The notes: a model not told the origin generated them from the sequence alone. Shown: positions 7,378-17,561, counted from the stretch's first letter. The stretch: 40,243 bases of DNA from Tsukamurella sp. 8F (GCF_029167375.1 NZ_JARFTP010000037.1:1-40243), one strand, 5' to 3'. Program-made: numbers and translations.

Positions 7378-9279
7378 TCACTTCCGCACAACCACCGTGA
7401 ACGGACCGACGTCGCGGACCTCGAAGCGAGGGTCGTCGAACAGGGACGCTGGGAACGTGACGGTGTACCGACTGATGTTCGGGCTGTTCGGGTACACGTC
7501 CTTCGCGAGACGGAGCGTGAGCCCGGCGTCCGAGGTGCGGAACAGGAACACGTTGGGCGGGCGCCACTTCAGGGTGTCCAGGTCGCGGACCAGTTCGTCG
7601 GGCGACGACGCCTTCGACCACCGCTCGATGGCCGCGGCCCGGCCCCCGAAGTCGGCCAACGGATTCGCGTAGTTCGATGTGAGGTTCTGGAAGCCCCAGT
7701 ACGGGTACACCGCGAGGAAGCCGTAGTCGGCGGTGAGCACCACCGAATCTGTGCGCGGCCGAGCGGTCAGCTTCCGTACGACACGATCCACCTCGGGGTA
7801 GTACTTCTCCGCACCGGCCGGCCGCGCGTCGGCGCGTACGCCGTTGCCGTCCGTGTCGGAGTACGCGGTTGCGATGACTCCGGACAGCTGCTGCGGAACA
7901 GTCTGCGCGACACCGATTCCCGCGAGTGCCGCCAAAACGAAGGCCGTCAGGCGCGCGCCGGGGCCTGCGGCGGTGCAGAGCGCCGCCACGAGGTCGACGA
8001 CGCCGAGCGCGCCCGCTGCGGCGAGGACCACGTGCAGGACCGATTCGGTGCGGAAGCCGAGCAGCGTCGAGCCGGCCAGCGTCGCCGCCATCGACAGCAG
8101 TGCCCACAGATACATGCTGAGGATCATCAGCGCCGAGGCCTGCGCCAGGTCGGACGTGCGCAGCCGCACCAGCGACCACACGATTCCGATCAGCGCGAGC
8201 AGCCCAGGCAGCGAGGCGTGGAGCATCGGCAGGGGCAGGACGGTGCCCATGTCCGGAAGATAGTGGAAAGCCGAGCCTTTCGAGAGGCCCTCGCCCGCGG
8301 CCATCTTCGCGAGCACCGGTGCGTATGCCGGCAGCGCCAACACGAAGGCCACCCCGCCCATCGCGGCTACGCGGCCGATGACAGCGAGATGAGACGCGGC
8401 ACCGCCGGTCCGCCGTCGCCGCCATGCGACGCCCAGCGCGGCGACGCCGAGCACGCACACCGCGAACGCCGCCACGCCCAGATAAAGCGTGTAGAACCAC
8501 ACTGCCGCACCGAGATACACACCTACGGCTAGCACTGCGAGCCAGCCCGCCGAGCCCGTCAGGGCGCGCCAGGCGAGGATCAGGAGGGGAGGCATCAGCA
8601 CCGTCACCACCGCGCCGTACGGTTCGGCCGAGCCGTACGCGAGCATCGCTATCGTCGTGGCCAGCGCGGCTGCGATAGCGCGGGCGGGGGATACGACGGC
8701 GAACCAGAGGGCGAGGGCCAGCGCGCACGCCACGGCCAGCGACAGCACCGACCACGGTTTGAACGCCTCCCAACCGGTCAGCCCGGTGATGGATGCGAAA
8801 CGCCCGCCCAGCCAGAACCAGCCCGGCGAATAGAACGGCGGCAGGCCGATATACGTCATATCGTGCAGCGCCGGCGATTGCGTGAACCGTGTCAGGAACT
8901 CCGTGCGGAACTGTTGATCGACGGTGATCCCGCCAAGATAGAGCTTCGTCGCGCCCAGCGGCAGGGACAGGGTCACGGTCACCATCGCCGCGGTCGCGGC
9001 GCATGCCACGGCGCGGTACGCCGCGGACGCGCGTGGCCCGGCGGCGCGCGAGAGACCCCACGCGCACAACGCGAGCACGACGATGCAGACGACGTGCCCG
9101 AACGTGGTCAGGGTGCGTGTGACGTTGGAGCTCGAATACGCCGGCCAGTGCACCAGTCCGATCGCGGCGAGCCCTACGACGGACACAAGCCCGCCGATCA
9201 CCACTGCCATCGCCGCCGTGCCCGCGGGCGCCCATGCCCGCGCGCCCGACGGCGGAAGTCCCGTCGCTGCAGTTGCCAT
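7378..9279 (-). CDS. aftA: AftA-type galactan arabinofuranosyltransferase (paralog 1)
   Basis: AftA transfers the first arabinofuranose from decaprenyl-phosphoarabinose to the galactan chain of arabinogalactan. The 633-residue protein is a GT-C membrane enzyme with about 11-13 hydrophobic segments (residues about 20-480) and a soluble C-terminal domain of about 150 residues outside the membrane. It contains the AftA hallmark loop: GGITVDQQFRTEFLTRF followed by DMTYIGLPPFYSPGWFW (about 111-156). The C-terminal domain has YPYWGFQNL and YANPL. It directly follows dprE2 (7-nt gap), keeping the dprE1-dprE2-aftA order of Mycobacterium, so this is the best candidate for the true aftA ortholog. The following emb genes of Mycobacterium are absent here. 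Confidence 0.88.
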   Translation of the reverse strand: MATAATGLPPSGARAWAPAGTAAMAVVIGGLVSVVGLAAIGLVHWPAYSSSNVTRTLTTFGHVVCIVVLALCAWGLSRAAGPRASAAYRAVACAATAAMVTVTLSLPLGATKLYLGGITVDQQFRTEFLTRFTQSPALHDMTYIGLPPFYSPGWFWLGGRFASITGLTGWEAFKPWSVLSLAVACALALALWFAVVSPARAIAAALATTIAMLAYGSAEPYGAVVTVLMPPLLILAWRALTGSAGWLAVLAVGVYLGAAVWFYTLYLGVAAFAVCVLGVAALGVAWRRRRTGGAASHLAVIGRVAAMGGVAFVLALPAYAPVLAKMAAGEGLSKGSAFHYLPDMGTVLPLPMLHASLPGLLALIGIVWSLVRLRTSDLAQASALMILSMYLWALLSMAATLAGSTLLGFRTESVLHVVLAAAGALGVVDLVAALCTAAGPGARLTAFVLAALAGIGVAQTVPQQLSGVIATAYSDTDGNGVRADARPAGAEKYYPEVDRVVRKLTARPRTDSVVLTADYGFLAVYPYWGFQNLTSNYANPLADFGGRAAAIERWSKASSPDELVRDLDTLKWRPPNVFLFRTSDAGLTLRLAKDVYPNSPNISRYTVTFPASLFDDPRFEVRDVGPFTVVVRK

Positions 9280-9286
9280 CGGGGTG

Positions 9287-10048
9287 TTAGATCGGCAGCT
9301 TCTTGAAGATCGGCTGGGGCACGTTCTTGAGGCCGAAGCTCACGAAGCCCCAGGGCGCCGGAGCGTAGATCAGGCTCTTGCCCTTGGTCGCGGCGTCCAC
9401 AGCAAGACGGCCGATGACGTCCTTGTCGATGGTCAGCGGGGCCTCCTTGACGTGCGCCGAGAACTTGGTGCGCACCATGCCCGGCCGGATCACGAGCACC
9501 GAGCCGCCGAACGGCTCCAACGCCTGGCCCAGGTTCAGGTAGAAGCCGTCGAATCCGGCCTTGCTCGACCCGTACACGAAGTTGCTGCGGCGCGGGCGCA
9601 GGCCGGCCACCGAGCTCATCGCGATGATCTGCCCGTGCCCCTGCTCCTTGAACTTCTGCCCCAGCAGCACGCCCACGGAGACCGCGCCGGTGTAGTTCAC
9701 CTGGGCGAGCAGGACCGCCTTGCGCTGGTTCTGCCAGAGCTCCTCGGCGTCGAAGTCGAGCGCGAAGGCGACGATTGCGACGTCGATGTCGCCGCCCGCC
9801 CACGCAGCGTCGATGGTCGCGGAGTGCGAGTCGAAGTCGGTGGCGTCGAAGTCGACGAGCTCGACGGACGATGCGCCCGCCTTCTCCACCTGCTCGACGG
9901 CGGCGGCGCGCAGCGGATCGTTCGGCAGCGCGGCGAGTACCACGCGCATCGGGCCCTTCCTCAGGTACTCCTCGACGATCGTGAGCCCGATCTCGGAGGT
10001 TCCGCCGAGCAGTAGCAGGGACTGGGGTACGCCTACGGCGTTCTTCAT
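9287..10048 (-). CDS. dprE2: Decaprenylphosphoryl-2-keto-ribose reductase DprE2
   Basis: DprE2 reduces decaprenylphosphoryl-2-keto-erythro-pentofuranose to decaprenylphosphoryl-arabinose, the only known arabinofuranose donor for cell-wall arabinan. The 253-residue SDR has the characteristic cofactor motif GGTSEIG at 15-21, Ser146, Tyr159 and Lys163 in a VYGSSK context, and the C-terminal [15 protein letters not shown] tail. It starts at ATG 10048 with AAGGA upstream, 19 nt after dprE1, with which it forms the epimerase pair, and is followed after 7 nt by the aftA-like gene. Confidence 0.95.
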   Translation of the reverse strand: MKNAVGVPQSLLLLGGTSEIGLTIVEEYLRKGPMRVVLAALPNDPLRAAAVEQVEKAGASSVELVDFDATDFDSHSATIDAAWAGGDIDVAIVAFALDFDAEELWQNQRKAVLLAQVNYTGAVSVGVLLGQKFKEQGHGQIIAMSSVAGLRPRRSNFVYGSSKAGFDGFYLNLGQALEPFGGSVLVIRPGMVRTKFSAHVKEAPLTIDKDVIGRLAVDAATKGKSLIYAPAPWGFVSFGLKNVPQPIFKKLPI

Positions 10049-10067
10049 GAGATGAATTCCTTACGGG

Positions 10068-11489
10068 TTAGGCGAGTTCCAGGCGGCGGCCCATGTCGGA
10101 CATGAACACCCCCGTGGGGTCGATGCCGCGTCGGGTCGCGATCCACTCGTCGACGCGCGGGTACATGGCGTGGAACATCTCGGCGGTCGTGCGCGAGTCC
10201 TTGGCGGTGTAGAGCCGCCCGCCCATCGCGAAGACCCGACGGTCCAGCTCGGTGACGAACTCGTGCAGCCCCTTCTTGATGGGGAAGTCGAGACAGACGT
10301 TCCAGCCCTTGAACGGGAAGCTCAGGGGAGCTTTGTTGCCGTCGCCGAACAGCTTGATCACATTGAGGAACGAGACGTGGCCCGACGCCTGCACATCGCG
10401 GATGATGCGCTTGAACTCCTCCTCGTTGCCCATCGGCACGATGAACTGGTACTGCAGGAAGCCCTTGGTGCCGTACGCCCGGTTCCACTCCCCGAACAGG
10501 TCGAGCGGGTGGTAGAACTGCGTCAGGTTCTTGATCTTGTTGTCCGCGTTGGACCCCATGCGGTAGTACAGCTCGCCGACGACGGAGAAGTCGAACTTGT
10601 TGGCCAGGCCGTTGGGGAAGACGTCCGGCAGTGTGATGAGCGCGGGGGCGTCGAACTTGAGCGGGTCCTTCGCCAGCTTGTCCGGCAGGTCCTCCAGCTT
10701 GGCGAGACTGCCGCGCGAGCCGGAGAACCGGCCCAGCTTCTTCTTCGAGATCGAGTCGAACCACCCCGACGCGTACTCGTAGCCGTCCTCGAACCCGTCC
10801 AGGTGCAACTGGATCGTCTCGTCGAGATCGCTTGTGACGCGCGTGTCCGCGAGGAAGTACGCGGTCTCGGTGCGTTGCATCTTGATCTTGGCGCGAAGGA
10901 TGATGCCCGTCAGGCCGATGCCCCCCACGGTCGCCCAGAACAGTTCGCCGGTCGGGTCGTCCGGGGTACCGTCGGGCCCGATCGTGACGATGCGGCCGTC
11001 CGCGACCAGCAGCTGGAGCTCGGTCACATGGTTGCCGAAACTGCCGGCGCTGTGGTGGTTCTTACCGTGGATGTCGTGCGCGATCGCGCCGCCGACGGTC
11101 ACCTGCCGCGTGCCCGGCAGTACGGGCACCCACAGCCCGAAGGGCAGGGCCGCCTTCATCAGGGTGTCGAGGTCCACGCCGGCGCTGACGTCCGCGATCG
11201 CGTCGTCGGCGTCGATGTCGTGGATCGCGTTGAGCCGCGTCATGTCGACGGTAAGCCCACCCGCGTTCTGCGCGGACTCGTTGTAGGAGCGCCCCAACCC
11301 GCGGGCGATGACGCCGCGGCGCAGGTAGGACGGCTTGTCGGCCTCGGCGTCGGCGACGAGCGCGACGGCCTTGGCGATCTGTTCCACGTCCGGCGTCGAG
11401 AGCACGTGCCCCTGGATGGGCGTGGTCCGCGACCACCCCATCAATTTGCGGGTCGTGATCGGCAGGTAGGTGTTCGGTTGCTCAGACAT
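10068..11489 (-). CDS. dprE1: Decaprenylphosphoryl-beta-D-ribose 2'-oxidase DprE1
   Basis: FAD-dependent oxidase of the vanillyl-alcohol-oxidase fold that oxidises the 2'-hydroxyl of decaprenylphosphoryl-ribose. The 473-residue protein has the FAD-binding block [15 protein letters not shown] at 132-146 and the C-terminal signature SDMGRRLEL. The cysteine that benzothiazinones attack in M. tuberculosis (Cys387, in NVCVDFP) is present as Cys399 in NVCLDFP, and the surrounding residues are conserved, so sensitivity to that drug class is expected. It is flanked within 11 and 19 nt by aftA-like 2 and dprE2 in one operon. Confidence 0.96.
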   Translation of the reverse strand: MSEQPNTYLPITTRKLMGWSRTTPIQGHVLSTPDVEQIAKAVALVADAEADKPSYLRRGVIARGLGRSYNESAQNAGGLTVDMTRLNAIHDIDADDAIADVSAGVDLDTLMKAALPFGLWVPVLPGTRQVTVGGAIAHDIHGKNHHSAGSFGNHVTELQLLVADGRIVTIGPDGTPDDPTGELFWATVGGIGLTGIILRAKIKMQRTETAYFLADTRVTSDLDETIQLHLDGFEDGYEYASGWFDSISKKKLGRFSGSRGSLAKLEDLPDKLAKDPLKFDAPALITLPDVFPNGLANKFDFSVVGELYYRMGSNADNKIKNLTQFYHPLDLFGEWNRAYGTKGFLQYQFIVPMGNEEEFKRIIRDVQASGHVSFLNVIKLFGDGNKAPLSFPFKGWNVCLDFPIKKGLHEFVTELDRRVFAMGGRLYTAKDSRTTAEMFHAMYPRVDEWIATRRGIDPTGVFMSDMGRRLELA

Positions 11490-11500
11490 CGACTGACAGG

Positions 11501-13522
11501 CTACCGGCCCGGACCCGAACCCACGACGGCGTAGGCGCCCACTGTGCGTACCCGCATCCCGGCGAACGCCGCCGGATCGAACGCCAGGTAGCGAACGAAG
11601 AGGTTCGGGTCGTTGGGGAAGGTGTTCTCCGCTATGCGCAGGTAGTACGCGCCGGGCACATCCCGCGCCTCACCGTCGACGGTGGCACCGTCGGGTGCGG
11701 ACCGCAGGAGGACGAACGCATCGGGGCGCCCGAACTCCGATCTGCCGAGGAGCTCTTCCAGCTGTTCGGGGCTCCGGGCAGTGGTCCAGCGACGGATCTC
11801 CTGGACGCGCTGGGGGTAGAGGCCGAGCGGGTTGGAGTACGGCCCGAACGACGCGAGGAAGCCCCAGTACGGGTAGTAGCTGAAGAGCGAGGTATCGGTG
11901 CTCAGGACCACGGTCTGATCGGCGGGCTTCCCCGTGAGGGCGCCGATCGTGGTCTGAACGGTGGCGAGGTCCTGCTGGTCCCGGTGCGGGCCGTTGTCCG
12001 CGCGCACCATGTCGCCGTCGACGTCCTGGTAGGCGGCGCGCAGCTGCGGGCCCAGCTTGGCCACGCCGTCCTGCGCGATCGCGACCGTCACGATGAGACC
12101 CAGCACGGCCGCGATGCGGGCGAGGCGGGTGCGCATGATGCGGGAGCCGAACGGCCCCGGAGTCCGGCGCGGCGGCGCGGCGTCGAGCCCGCCCCACCGC
12201 GCGGCCTGCGGGATCCGCATCCGGGCCGTCTGCGCGCGCAGCGCGTCGAACGTGTCGTACGCGGCCATCACGCCTGCGCATGCGTACAGCCCGTACATGG
12301 CGGCGTGCACCCGGAAGCCCAGCAGCGTCGCGCTGAACAATGTGAACACCTGCGATGCCAGCGCCCACCCGTACATGGTCAGCAGCCCGGCCGCGAGCGC
12401 CTGTGCGACGCGATCGGTGCGGATCCGCCATGTCATCCACACGGTCCCGACGAGGCACGTCAGCCCCAGCGCCGACGTCTCCGTCTGGGGCAGCCAGACC
12501 ATCGCGCTCGCGACGGGCAGGAAGTCGGTGGCGCCGCCGGAGTCCGCAGTCGGCATGTGCGCGGCCGAGATCAGATACGGCAGCCAGACGGCCAGCGCGA
12601 TCGGTCCGGCTACCGCCGCTATGAGGCCGAGGCGATGCAGGATGTTGCGACGCCCGGCTGCGTGTATCCGCCACGCGAAGCCGGCGAACACCAGCACTGC
12701 GACGGCCGCGACCGCGCAGTACAGCGTGTACGTGGCGGCCAGGATGCCGACGAACAGGCCGGTCAGCGTGCACGGCAACCAGCCCCCCTCGCGCAGTGCC
12801 TGCCAGGCCAGGACCATCATCGGCGCGAACACCATGATGAGTGTCGCGGCGTACGGTTCCTGCGAGTCGACGGACAGGGCGACGAGCACCGTCATCGTCG
12901 AGAGCGCGACGGCGCGGTGCGGTAGCACGTGCCGCCACAGTGTGTAGGTCAGGCCGGCCGCGATCGCGAGGGTGAACAGCGACCACGGCTTCATCGCCTC
13001 CCAGCCGGCCATGTCGAACAGGGCCCCGAACCGGCCGCCCAGCCAGAACCAGCCGGCCGGGTAGAACGGCGGCAGGTGGTGATACGTCATGTCCTGCAGC
13101 GCGGGCGAATCCGTGAGGCGGGTGAGGAACTGCGTGCGGAAGCTCTGATCGCCGGACAGTCCGCCGAGCCACAGGCGGCTGCGCAGCAGCGGCAGCCCGT
13201 ACATCTCGATCGGCAGCGCACAGATCGCCACGAACGCGATCGCCCGCAGCAGATGCCGATGCCGGCCGCCCCGGGTGTTGGCCCGACGTTCGAGCAGGGT
13301 CGCGCCGACCAGCACCAGCAGCGTCAGCGTGAGAGCCAGCGTCGTCGCGGAGTGCAGCATATTGGACTGGGTGTAGACGGGCGGGTGCCACACCGCTGCA
13401 AGTCCCGTGATCGCCGCGGTCACGGCCACTGCGGCCACCAGCGCGCACGCCACATCCGCCGAGAACTTGGGCAGCGGGTTGGCCGCCCGCGGCTCGGGTA
13501 GGTCGAGGCGGGTGTTGGTCAA
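11501..13522 (-). CDS. AftA-type arabinofuranosyltransferase (paralog 2)
   Basis: GT-C membrane protein of 673 residues with the same core as Aft[18 protein letters not shown], then [23 protein letters not shown], about 12 hydrophobic segments, and a C-terminal extracytoplasmic domain with [11 protein letters not shown] and YSNPLG. Compared with paralog 1 it has Ser-Gly-Asp-Gln-Ser instead of Thr-Val-Asp-Gln-Gln in the loop, and extra sequence before the soluble domain. The start is TTG at 13522: AGGAGA precedes it by 4-5 nt, and it overlaps the stop of paralog 3 as TTGA. An open frame extends upstream to 13780, but that part lies inside paralog 3 and is not coding. It probably uses decaprenyl-phosphoarabinose made by the downstream dprE1-dprE2; acceptor unknown. 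Confidence 0.82.
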   Translation of the reverse strand: MTNTRLDLPEPRAANPLPKFSADVACALVAAVAVTAAITGLAAVWHPPVYTQSNMLHSATTLALTLTLLVLVGATLLERRANTRGGRHRHLLRAIAFVAICALPIEMYGLPLLRSRLWLGGLSGDQSFRTQFLTRLTDSPALQDMTYHHLPPFYPAGWFWLGGRFGALFDMAGWEAMKPWSLFTLAIAAGLTYTLWRHVLPHRAVALSTMTVLVALSVDSQEPYAATLIMVFAPMMVLAWQALREGGWLPCTLTGLFVGILAATYTLYCAVAAVAVLVFAGFAWRIHAAGRRNILHRLGLIAAVAGPIALAVWLPYLISAAHMPTADSGGATDFLPVASAMVWLPQTETSALGLTCLVGTVWMTWRIRTDRVAQALAAGLLTMYGWALASQVFTLFSATLLGFRVHAAMYGLYACAGVMAAYDTFDALRAQTARMRIPQAARWGGLDAAPPRRTPGPFGSRIMRTRLARIAAVLGLIVTVAIAQDGVAKLGPQLRAAYQDVDGDMVRADNGPHRDQQDLATVQTTIGALTGKPADQTVVLSTDTSLFSYYPYWGFLASFGPYSNPLGLYPQRVQEIRRWTTARSPEQLEELLGRSEFGRPDAFVLLRSAPDGATVDGEARDVPGAYYLRIAENTFPNDPNLFVRYLAFDPAAFAGMRVRTVGAYAVVGSGPGR

Positions 13523-15354
13523 CGGTTCTCCTGTCCGGTTCTGGCGACGACGGTGTACGGGCCCACGCGGCGGGCCTCGAAACCCGGCCCCGCGAACGCC
13601 GAGCGCGCGAAGTCGAGGTGTGACCAACCCGTGTTGGGGTCGGCGGGGAAAGTATCGCGCGTGACGTCCAGCCGTAGGGTGCGTGTGCCGGATGTCTCGA
13701 AGACGAACACCGTCGGGGGCCGCGCGGGTGACGCGTCGAGTGCGGCCGTGAGCTGCGCCGGAGTGCGTGCACGGGACCACTCCTCGACGAGCTGTTTGCG
13801 CCGCGTCTCGCCTGCGAGCGGATTCGCGTACTGGGCGATATACGACGTGAATCCGCGGTACCCGAAGCAGCTGAGCAGTGTGAAGTCGGTGGGGAGCACG
13901 ACCGTGTCCCGTGGTGCGGTGCGGGTCATTTCACGGATCGCTGCGTCGACGCGCGGGAGGTATGCCTGGGCGCCCGCGGGCCTGCCATCCGCGCGCCGTC
14001 CGTCGCACGCGACGTCGGTGTACGCCTTCGCCCCGTCGGACCGGAGCTGCCAGGTGCCCTGCTGGGCGAGGGCGACCGCGATCAGCAGCGCTCCCGCGGC
14101 GATGGCGTATCTCGGGAGCGAGTGCCTGCGGACCAGCTCGGCCGCGGCGAGGGTAGCGGCTGCGCCGAGAGTCGCGTAGAGGATCGGGATCACGCGGAAA
14201 CCGAGCAGCGTCGTTCCCGCGGCCGCCGCGAGCATCGACAGGAACGTCCACAGGTATGCGACGCCGACCGTGATCCCAAGGGCCTGCGCCCCCCGATCGG
14301 TGCGCAGCCGCAGCAGCAGCCAGACGGTGCCGACCGCCGTCGTCACGCCGAGCGGCGTGGCCTCGAACTGAGACAGCCACGCCGCCGCGCCCGCCGTCGG
14401 CAGATACTCCTGCGCGGCGCCTGCCGCCGACGCCGGGGACCGCAGCCACGCGATCAGGTAGGGCAGCCACACCACCAAGCCGATCAGCGCGGCTCCGCCC
14501 GCGACGGCCGCGAGCCTTTTCACGGCGCTCCGCCGCGTGGTGCGGGCGACCGCGGCCATGACGATCAGCGTGAGGATCGCGACCGCCGCGTAGAGCGTGT
14601 ACGTGGCGACGGTGATCCCGAGGGCGATCGCCGTCGTGGCCAGCGCGCCGCGCCGGCCTGTCCTCAGCGCGTGCCAGGCGATGACCGCCATGGGCGGGGC
14701 GAGGATCGCCAGTGCTCCCGAGTACGGCTCCTGGTGGCTGGTGAACAGGACCGCGAGGACGGTGACCGTCGTCAGCGGCAGCGCGACGGTGGGCTGGATG
14801 CGGCGCCAGAGATACAGCGCCACGGTCGCCGCGACGGCGAATGTGAGCAGGCTCCACGGCTTCATGAACTGCCACGCCGGGATTCCGGTGATGTCCGCGA
14901 TTCGGCCCGCCGGCCAGAACCATCCAGCCGGGTAGTACGGCGGCAGGCCGGCATAGTTCATGTCACTCAGGGCCGGTGACTCGGTGAGCCGCAACAGGTA
15001 CTGGGTGCGGAACTGCTGGTCCAGGTGCAGCCCGCCGTAGTACAGCGGCGTCCTCGCCAGAGGGATGCCATACGCAAGGGTGGGGAGTGCCGCCGTGAGG
15101 ACGTACGCCGCTGCGGTCCGTGCTGCGGCGGGTCGGATTCGGGCGCCGGACCAGGCCAGCGCGACGGTTGCGGCGAGGCACACGATGACGGCCGCGTTGG
15201 TCACAGCGTGCAGCGAATAGCCGACGGAGTACGGCGCGCCTCGCCATAGCCGTGCACCGAGCACTACCGCAGCCGTCACCGCGGCCGCGCTCGACAACGC
15301 TCCGGCAGCCTCCAGCACATGGGGTCGGGTCCGACCGGGTACGAGGTCAGGCAT
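13519..15354 (-). CDS. AftA-type arabinofuranosyltransferase (paralog 3)
   Basis: First gene of the arabinan operon: a 611-residue GT-C membrane protein. The AftA loop is present as GGLHLDQQFRTQYLLRL and DMNYAGLPPYYPAGWFW, followed by about ten hydrophobic segments and a soluble C-terminal domain with CFGYRGFTSYIAQYANPL. It is the most divergent of the three in that domain. ATG 15354 is preferred; a TTG at 15363 is also in frame, but it overlaps a TAATCT -10-like box (15367-15362) that would give a nearly leaderless message from the ATG. The stop overlaps the TTG start of paralog 2. The promoter of the whole cluster should lie in the 115 bp upstream. Confidence 0.8.
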   Translation of the reverse strand: MPDLVPGRTRPHVLEAAGALSSAAAVTAAVVLGARLWRGAPYSVGYSLHAVTNAAVIVCLAATVALAWSGARIRPAAARTAAAYVLTAALPTLAYGIPLARTPLYYGGLHLDQQFRTQYLLRLTESPALSDMNYAGLPPYYPAGWFWPAGRIADITGIPAWQFMKPWSLLTFAVAATVALYLWRRIQPTVALPLTTVTVLAVLFTSHQEPYSGALAILAPPMAVIAWHALRTGRRGALATTAIALGITVATYTLYAAVAILTLIVMAAVARTTRRSAVKRLAAVAGGAALIGLVVWLPYLIAWLRSPASAAGAAQEYLPTAGAAAWLSQFEATPLGVTTAVGTVWLLLRLRTDRGAQALGITVGVAYLWTFLSMLAAAAGTTLLGFRVIPILYATLGAAATLAAAELVRRHSLPRYAIAAGALLIAVALAQQGTWQLRSDGAKAYTDVACDGRRADGRPAGAQAYLPRVDAAIREMTRTAPRDTVVLPTDFTLLSCFGYRGFTSYIAQYANPLAGETRRKQLVEEWSRARTPAQLTAALDASPARPPTVFVFETSGTRTLRLDVTRDTFPADPNTGWSHLDFARSAFAGPGFEARRVGPYTVVARTGQENR

Positions 15355-15469
15355 CGGCCGCAAGATTACCGCCCGCCTGCCCTGATCCGTGGTCCCGCGG
15401 GGCCTGTGTGCAGCAGTGACAGCGGATTCGGCCGATTTACCCTGCCATTACCGCACCCGCACGCGGCCG

Positions 15470-17284
15470 CTATTCGACGGTGACCGACTTCGCGAGGTTA
15501 CGGGGCTTGTCGATGTTCTCGCCCAGCGCCAGTGCCGCGTGGTAGGCGAGGAGCTGTGTCGGGATCATCAACAGGATCGGATCCAGCTCGGGCTCGGACT
15601 TGGGCACCGTGATCTTGAGGCGGGTGTCGACCTCGACCGTGTCATGGGTGATCGCCACGATATCGCCTCCGCGGGCCGAGATCTCGTGCAGTGCACCGAT
15701 GTTGCGGTCCAGGAGCTCGTCGTCGGGGATCACGGCCACGGTCGGGAGTTCCGGGCTGATGAGGGCGAGCGGCCCGTGCTTGAGCTCGGAGGTCTGGTAC
15801 GCCTCGGCGTGCCGGTAGCTGATCTCCTTGAACTTCTGCGCACCCTCGCGCGCCGTCGGGTATCCGCGCACGCGGCCGATGAAGAACAGGCTCGGCGCCT
15901 GGGCGAGCAGTTGCGCGGCCTCGGCGATCTTCGCGCCGTCCGCCACGATCTCGCCGATCTGTCGCGGGAGTTCCTTGAGAGCGCGCACGATCCGTGCGCC
16001 GTCGGTGATGGACAGGTCACGGACCCGGCCGAGCGCGAGCGCCATCAGCACGAAGCCCACGGCCATATGCGTGTTGGCCTTCGTCGACGCGACGGAGACC
16101 TCGGGCCCGGCGTGCAGGTAGAGGCCACCGTCGACCTCCCGCGCGATGGTGGAACCCACCACGTTGACGAGCCCGACGATGGTGCCGCCCTTGCGCTTCA
16201 CCTCCTGCACGGCGAACGCGGTGTCGGCGGTCTCGCCGGACTGGCTCACGGCGACGTAGAGGGTGTCGGGTTCGATGATCGGGTTGCGGTAACGGAACTC
16301 GCTGGCGGGCTCCGCATCTGCGGGTATCCGCGCGAGTTCCTCGATGACGCTCGCGCCCAACTGGCCCATGTAGTACGCAGAACCGCAGCCCAGGATCTTG
16401 ACGCGCTTGAACCGGCGCATCGCCTGTGGGTCGAGGTTGAGGCCGTCGAGGCGCGCGGTCGCGAAGCGGTCGTCGAGCCGGCCCGTGAGCATGCGCTCGA
16501 GTGATTGCGGCTGCTCCAGGATCTCCTTGAGCATGAAGTGCTCGTGGTTGCCCAGCTCCAGTTCAGCCGCGGTCATCTCGACGGTGGTAGCGCTGCGCCC
16601 CACCGTCTCGGCTTCCGCGGTGAACAGGTGGAAGCCGCCTGCCGTGACCGTCGCGCACTCGCCGTCGTCCAGATGCACCACCTGGCTCGTGTGGCGCACG
16701 ACTGCCGAGACGTCCGACGCGACGAACATCTCGTGGTCGCCGACGCCGAGGATGAGCGGGGAGCCGTTGCGCGCCACCACGATCCGGTCCGGGTGTTCGG
16801 TGTCCATCACGGCCAGCGCGAACGTGCCCGTCAGGCGCCCGACGGTGGCGAGCACCGCCTGCTCGAGCGTGTCCTCCTCCGCCGCGGCGACGAGGTGCGC
16901 GATCGCTTCCGTGTCCGTGTCCGAGGTGAGCTGCACACCGTCGGCCTGGAGCGCCTCGCGCAGGCTCCGGGCGTTGTCGATGATCCCGTTGTGCACCACG
17001 AAGATCCGCTCGGCGCCGTCGGCCTGAGGGTGGGCATTGGCCTCCGACGGCGCCCCGTGCGTCGCCCACCGCGTGTGGCCGATTCCGGCCTTGCCGGCGA
17101 GCCGCTTGGGTAACGCGGCCTCGAGGTCGCGCACGCGCCCGACGCTGCGGACCCGGCGCGCGCCCGACGGCCCGAGTACGGCGATGCCCGCCGAATCGTA
17201 GCCGCGGTACTCGAGCTGGGTCAGTCCGTCGATCAGGATCGGGGTCGCCGCCTGTCCGCCGATGTAGCCGACGATTCCGCACAT
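15470..17284 (-). CDS. glmS: Glutamine-fructose-6-phosphate aminotransferase GlmS
   Basis: GlmS makes glucosamine-6-phosphate from fructose-6-phosphate and glutamine, the first step towards UDP-GlcNAc for peptidoglycan and linker sugars. The 604-residue protein has the class II glutaminase domain (Cys2 nucleophile in MCGIVGY, HTRWATHG at about 70-77, NHNGIIDN block) and two SIS sugar-isomerase domains (GCGSAYYMG and SQSGETADT in the first, ending in KPRNLAKSVTVE). It starts at ATG 17284 with TAGGAG 6 nt upstream. It follows a small gene by 9 nt, so both are probably read from the promoter at 17562-17590. No glmS ribozyme is apparent in the short leader. Confidence 0.97.
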   Translation of the reverse strand: MCGIVGYIGGQAATPILIDGLTQLEYRGYDSAGIAVLGPSGARRVRSVGRVRDLEAALPKRLAGKAGIGHTRWATHGAPSEANAHPQADGAERIFVVHNGIIDNARSLREALQADGVQLTSDTDTEAIAHLVAAAEEDTLEQAVLATVGRLTGTFALAVMDTEHPDRIVVARNGSPLILGVGDHEMFVASDVSAVVRHTSQVVHLDDGECATVTAGGFHLFTAEAETVGRSATTVEMTAAELELGNHEHFMLKEILEQPQSLERMLTGRLDDRFATARLDGLNLDPQAMRRFKRVKILGCGSAYYMGQLGASVIEELARIPADAEPASEFRYRNPIIEPDTLYVAVSQSGETADTAFAVQEVKRKGGTIVGLVNVVGSTIAREVDGGLYLHAGPEVSVASTKANTHMAVGFVLMALALGRVRDLSITDGARIVRALKELPRQIGEIVADGAKIAEAAQLLAQAPSLFFIGRVRGYPTAREGAQKFKEISYRHAEAYQTSELKHGPLALISPELPTVAVIPDDELLDRNIGALHEISARGGDIVAITHDTVEVDTRLKITVPKSEPELDPILLMIPTQLLAYHAALALGENIDKPRNLAKSVTVE

Positions 17285-17293
17285 GGGTAACTC

Positions 17294-17554
17294 CTACGTG
17301 TAGACGAGGCGGCGCAGCTGCCGCTCCGTGAGGGTCGGCGCCGGGAACCGGCGCGTGGTGGCCTCGTCGGCGAGTACGCGGAAGATCTCGGCGTTGCGCA
17401 CACCGTGCTCCTGCAGCTCCCGATGCCGCCGCCGGACGTAGTCCTCCACGGACTCGCTGTAGAACGCCGTGACGTCGTCGATGACGCGCACCGCCTCAGC
17501 CTGTGACAGGCCTGTGCTGCGGGCGACGTGGTCGACGAGTTCGGGCTCCGGCAC
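17294..17554 (-). CDS. Small conserved-looking protein upstream of glmS
   Basis: I do not recognise a named family. The 86-residue protein is charged and predicted helical, with a basic RRRHRELQ segment in the middle and a C-terminal LTERQLRRLVYT, and is probably cytosolic. It ends 9 nt before glmS and so is its operon partner. The start is chosen as GTG 17554. An upstream TTG at 17590 would add 12 residues, but that TTG is the first triplet of a perfect TTGACA, which pairs with CAGAAT 17 nt downstream, 7 nt before the GTG. The longer reading would thus translate the promoter itself. No link to amino-sugar metabolism can be shown from the sequence. Confidence 0.6.
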   Translation of the reverse strand: MPEPELVDHVARSTGLSQAEAVRVIDDVTAFYSESVEDYVRRRHRELQEHGVRNAEIFRVLADEATTRRFPAPTLTERQLRRLVYT

Positions 17555-17561
17555 GGCGACG

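Noticed and set aside
6964-8532. 522-codon plus-strand frame opposite the SDR and aftA genes
   Set aside because: Runs across two real genes on the other strand with Arg/Gln/His-rich composition; a GC-bias artefact.
10170-11534. 454-codon plus-strand frame opposite dprE1
   Set aside because: Antisense to a certain gene and made of low-complexity Val/Gly/Arg/Asp sequence; no motif.
13523-13780. N-terminal extension of AftA paralog 2
   Set aside because: It lies inside paralog 3 and is basic and non-hydrophobic; TTG 13522 with AGGAGA and a TTGA overlap is a better start.
15464-17293. Possible glmS ribozyme
   Set aside because: The leader before glmS is only 9 nt after the previous gene, and the ribozyme is a Firmicutes feature; no matching structure was seen.
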